Source of the DNA: Stagonosporopsis chrysanthemi
Lineage: Eukaryota > Ascomycota > Dothideomycetes > Pleosporales > Didymellaceae
DNA: 12,650 nucleotides
Direction: 5' to 3'
Assembly: GCA_022560025.1 (NCBI GenBank)
Contig: JAFISE010000372.1
Location: forward strand, 1 to 12,650
Below are positions 10,018-12,650 of the stretch, piece by piece. Made by a program: the position numbers and the translations under genes. Position 1 is the stretch's first letter. Every line of letters begins with the position of its first letter. The notes under the pieces are model-generated. The model saw nothing but the letters and a program-made list of their open reading frames with translations, was not told the DNA's origin and searched no databases.

Positions 10018-10037
10018 CCAATAACTTCCTTCCCAAT
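10018..10037 (+). promoter_or_regulatory. Paired CCAAT boxes
   Basis: CCAATAA (from 10018) and CCAATCAG (from 10033) lie 15 bases apart, about 330-350 bases before the aminopeptidase ATG. The same CCAATCAG octamer occurs before the zinc-cluster gene. Binding by the HAP/CBF complex is inferred. Confidence 0.4.
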
Positions 10038-10300
10038 CAGGGCTCGCCCGAGAACGGTCCGCCGTGAGCTAGAAGTCTCCGCCCAGGAACTACGTTCATC
10101 TCCTTCCCCATGTATCACAGTGAGCCTTTTGCCATCACGCAGCCAAGATGCGACGTACCTATCACCCGGTCCCTGGCCATTGCGTCTCGTTCCTGAGGGT
10201 TGGACCGCGACCGAAAGGCCTGCCAGCTGCCTGTACAGGCTAGGGCGAGATTTGCGTCAGTTTGTATGGAGATGGGCTGCTTCAGCCGACTCCGACAACG

Positions 10301-10307
10301 TATATAT
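10301..10307 (+). promoter_or_regulatory. TATA box of the aminopeptidase gene
   Basis: TATATAT lies about 60 bases before the ATG at 10367 and is followed by a C/T-rich leader (CTCCACCCTCTCCAGCTC) and GTCAAC just before ATG. Spacing and composition match a fungal core promoter with a very short leader. Confidence 0.6.
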
Positions 10308-10366
10308 GAGGCTGCGTCCATGGAGGAAATGAGCAGCTCCACCCTCTCCAGCTCTTCATCGTCAAC

Positions 10367-11932
10367 ATGAGGTTCGATCTTCTCATCGCCGGCGCTGGCC
10401 TTCTTGGCTCAGTCTCCGCTGGAAAACCTAACAAGTTCGTCACCCAGAAGGACTTGGTCAAGGAGGTCAAGCTCAAGAACCTGATCAAGGGTTCTGAGAA
10501 GCTTCAGAGGATCGCCGACAAGTATGGCGGCAACCGCGCATTCGGTGGAGGCGGTCACAATGCGTAAGTCCGCTCTCATACGTTTGAAGACCTGCTGTTG
10601 ATTAAGAACAGCACTACCGACTGGCTGTACGACAGCCTGAAGAAGTACGGCGATGACTACTGGGAGGTCTACAAGCAGCCCTTCGTTGAGCTCTTCACTG
10701 CCGCTACTGTCAAACTCACCGTTGCTGGTGCCGATGTCAAGGCCGAATACATGACTTACGGCCCTGGTGCCAATAATGTCCAGGGTAACCTCGTCAAGGT
10801 CAGCAACGTCGGTTGCGACGCCGCTGACTACCCCGCGGGTGTATCTGGTAACGTTGCTCTGATCTCGCGTGGTACCTGCACCTTCGCCATCAAGGCCGCG
10901 GCCGCTAAGACTGCTGGCGCCAACGCAGCGATCATCTACAACAATGTCCCGCTGCAGCCGCTATCCGGAACCCTTGGTGCTGACGGTGACTACGCTCCCG
11001 TTGTCGGTGTTACCCAGGAAGTCGGGAGCGACCTCCTTGCCAAGGTCGGAAACTCCACCGCTGTCCCTGCCACCGTCTTCATCGAGACCATCCGCGAGAA
11101 CCGCACCAACTACAATGTTATTGCTGAGACCAAGGGCGGTGACAAGAACAATGTTCTCATGATCGGTGGCCACACTGATTCGGTCTACGCCGGCCCCGGT
11201 ATCAACGATGACGGTTCCGGTACCATCGGTGTTCTTGTTGTTGCTGAGGCCCTTGCAAAGTACAAGGTCAAGAACGCCGTCCGCCTGGGTTTCTGGGGTG
11301 CAGAAGAATTCGGAAAGCTTGGTTCCTTCCACTACCTGAAGACCCTTAACGGCAGCATCTCGGGCGGCCCTGAGGAGGTTGCCAAGATCCGAGCCTACCT
11401 CAACTTCGACATGATCGCCTCGCCCAACTACATCTACGGCATTTACGACGGCGATGGCAGCGCTTTCAACTTCTCGGGCCCTGCCGGTTCCGATACAATC
11501 GAGAAAGACTTCGAGAAGTTCTACGAGGCTAACGGCCAACCCCACGTCCCCTCGCTCTTCACCCTGCGTTCCGACTATGCCGCCTTCCTTGAGAACGGCA
11601 TTCCCTCGGGCGGTCTCTTTACCGGCGCCGAAGTCCTCAAGACCGCGGAGGAAGCCGTTCTGTTTGGTGGAGAAGCCGGTGTTGCCCTCGACAAGTGCTA
11701 CCACCAGAAGTGTGACGACATCAACAACCTCAACCACGAGGCCTACCTGCTCAACACCCAGAGCATTGCTAACTCGGTCGCCAAGTACGCCATCAGCTGG
11801 GACGGTATCCCGAAGCCCAACGCCACGCTCAGGAAGAGAGATGCGGGTGCTGCGCGCTTTGCGGCGAGGTCTGACAAGGGTGGTCACGACCACCACGGTC
11901 AGCCTTGCGGAAGCGGTCACGATGAGTTGTAG
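10367..11932 (+). CDS. M28 zinc aminopeptidase (aminopeptidase Y / Lap2 type) ending in HDEL
   Basis: Exons 10367-10563 and 10612-11932, joined over a 48-base intron (GTAAGT to CAG), give 505 residues. A signal peptide covers 1-18 (core LLIAGAGLLGSVSA). A propeptide-like lysine-rich segment follows. A PA (protease-associated) domain spans about 115-225, with VALISRGTCTFAIKA near 147. The M28 catalytic domain runs about 230-465. Ligands match the two-zinc M28 pattern: H253 (GGHTDS), bridging D265 (GINDDGSG), catalytic E297 and ligand E298 (FWGAEE), D332 (NFDMI) and H430 (CYHQKCD). It should remove N-terminal residues from peptides. Relatives are vacuolar (yeast Ape3) or secreted (Aspergillus Lap2). 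Unusually, the tail after K474-R475 is His/Gly-rich and stops exactly in H502-D-E-L505, the fungal ER-retrieval signal. Final location is therefore uncertain. No catalytic residue is missing. C/G-ending codons dominate. Confidence 0.96.
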
Positions 11933-12150
11933 ATGATGTTGCTGTGTACTTAGCGATGATACCATGATGAGATGATGTTGTAGTAGTAAAAATAATGAAC
12001 ATGATTGAGCACACTTTACCATTCCCGCAGCTTCAACGTGCAGTGAACACGATTGCTTTTACCCATCTCACCATTGCCGACTATGTCATGGAAGTATGTA
12101 CTTCCCTCGGAATACATCGTTCTTCGAGCCAAAAACAAAGAGGATGTGTC
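11933..12150. other. Convergent 3' intergenic region
   Basis: The first 65 bases are rich in GATGAT/GTAGTAG trinucleotides and end in an A-rich stretch (around 11986-11994) that could be a polyadenylation region of the aminopeptidase gene. The rest separates it from a convergent minus-strand gene. I see no coding signal. Confidence 0.5.
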
Positions 12151-12650
12151 TTACCATACCGCACTATCTACAACACCCACCCAACCCACCTTCAACTTCC
12201 ACAACACCAATACAGACCTAACCCTTGCAACCGTGTAGTCAAACCAAGCATCCCAAGCCTCCGCCTCATGCGCGTCATACCCGCTCCTCCTTACCTTACC
12301 ATGGGCCGCCTGGTGCGAGACATGTGGGTACCCATGGGCACCATGATGGCTTCAAGTGCTTCGCTGGACTTGGCATGCGAGGCTTGCGAGGAGCGGGGGG
12401 CGGAGCGGTGCGAGCGAGGTGGAGAAGGTGTGTGACGGGGCTTGTGGTGCAGAGCATTGTGGTGTGCGAGATGGGTGGGATTGTGGAGACGGAACGAGGG
12501 GGGAGGGGGGGGGGGGGGGGGGGTGCAGAAAAGGGTCGCTGGATGCGTAGGCCTGGTATTCGGAATGCGGACTGTGCGGGGGGTGGTTTGTCGCTGTTGC
12601 TAGAGGCTATAGTGGTCATGTTTGGTTCAACCATGACGCAGGATACGTGT
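12151..12650 (-). CDS. 3' part of a convergent, unrecognised Pro/His/Arg-rich gene, frame apparently interrupted
   Basis: Read from the right edge, the minus strand is open from 12649 (no start needed; an ATG is at 12634) and includes QSAFRIPGLRIQRPFSAP, then enters a 19-C run (12523-12505). Past it, the convincing frame is a different one: PSFRLHNPTHLAHHN, a His/Arg/Ser/Pro-rich stretch, then SSEALEAIMVPMGTHMSRTR, to a TAA at 12293-12291. Just there a third frame reads GYDAHEAEAWDAWFDYTVAR and stops with TAA at 12153-12151. The first change needs one extra or two fewer C. The second coincides with a tandem GGTAA repeat, and removing five bases would join the frames. Alternatively an intron with its acceptor at CAACAG (about 12591) precedes the middle frame, which stays open back to a TAG near 12602. 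I do not recognise the family. The gene is partial here. Sequencing error, recent decay or a splice site could explain the breaks. Confidence 0.45.
12498..12523 (+). repeat. G homopolymer: six G, A, nineteen G
   Basis: Six G (12498-12503), one A (12504) and nineteen G (12505-12523) form a tract able to fold as a G-quadruplex on the plus strand. On the minus strand it would encode polyproline within the convergent gene. Its length is inherently unstable and hard to sequence, so the reported count should not be trusted to the base. Confidence 0.9.

Larger units (their letters stand above)
9609..10366. other. Intergenic region and promoter of the aminopeptidase gene
   Basis: This spacer serves as 3' end of the secreted protein gene and promoter of the aminopeptidase. 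It holds two CCAAT boxes near 10018-10037 and a TATA element at 10301. A plus frame beginning inside the previous gene (9595) stays open for 245 codons to a stop at 10332 across the whole spacer. Its codon choice shows no strong bias and it resembles no family I know, so I do not call it a gene. Confidence 0.6.

Noticed and set aside
10961..12022. 353-codon minus-strand open frame
   Set aside because: Antisense to the aminopeptidase, whose catalytic motifs are all on the plus strand. It arises from codon bias.
11995..12435. 146-codon plus-strand open frame
   Set aside because: Its second half is antisense to the convincing minus-strand coding stretch, and its first half is His/Pro/Thr-rich translation of a C-rich non-coding strand.

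Overview
The window looks like nuclear DNA of a filamentous ascomycete fungus. The evidence is split genes with short GT-AG introns (45 to 80 bases), a Zn(II)2Cys6 transcription factor of the fungus-only class, pyrimidine-rich leaders before ATG, and strong C/G third-position bias in three of the genes. A Dothideomycete is my best guess from the style of the proteins, but this is inference.

Layout: 1-1968 holds no intact gene. It has a diverged 45-base tandem repeat (199-288), a 12-base duplication (289-312), a broken protein-like frame (about 350-655) and, near its right end, a CCAAT box of the next gene. 1969-4215 (+) is a four-exon, 687-residue Zn2Cys6 regulator with a fungal middle homology region. 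4216-5682 is non-coding apart from a doubtful minus-strand tail (4481-4606) and the promoter and leader of the next gene. 5683-6485 (+) is a 250-residue HAD-superfamily hydrolase whose first exon is only nine bases. 6486-8019 is a 1.5-kb spacer ending in a TATA box. 8020-9608 (+) is a four-exon, 472-residue secreted beta-propeller-like protein of the choice-of-anchor B / LVIVD-repeat family. 9609-10366 is the promoter of the next gene (two CCAAT boxes and TATATAT), through which an unexplained 245-codon frame runs open. 10367-11932 (+) is a two-exon, 505-residue M28 aminopeptidase with a PA domain and all metal ligands. 12151-12650 (-) is the 3' part of a convergent, unrecognised proline/histidine/arginine-rich gene that leaves the window and whose reading frame changes at two slippage-prone sites.

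Nothing ties the four plus-strand genes into one pathway. The two right-hand ones both encode proteins with signal peptides and lie head to tail with their own core promoters, so they may share secretory-pathway life but not transcription. The most striking detail is that the aminopeptidase ends exactly in HDEL, the fungal ER-retrieval signal, about 30 residues after a Lys-Arg pair that Kex2 could cut. I found no tRNA, rRNA, CRISPR array or intact transposon.
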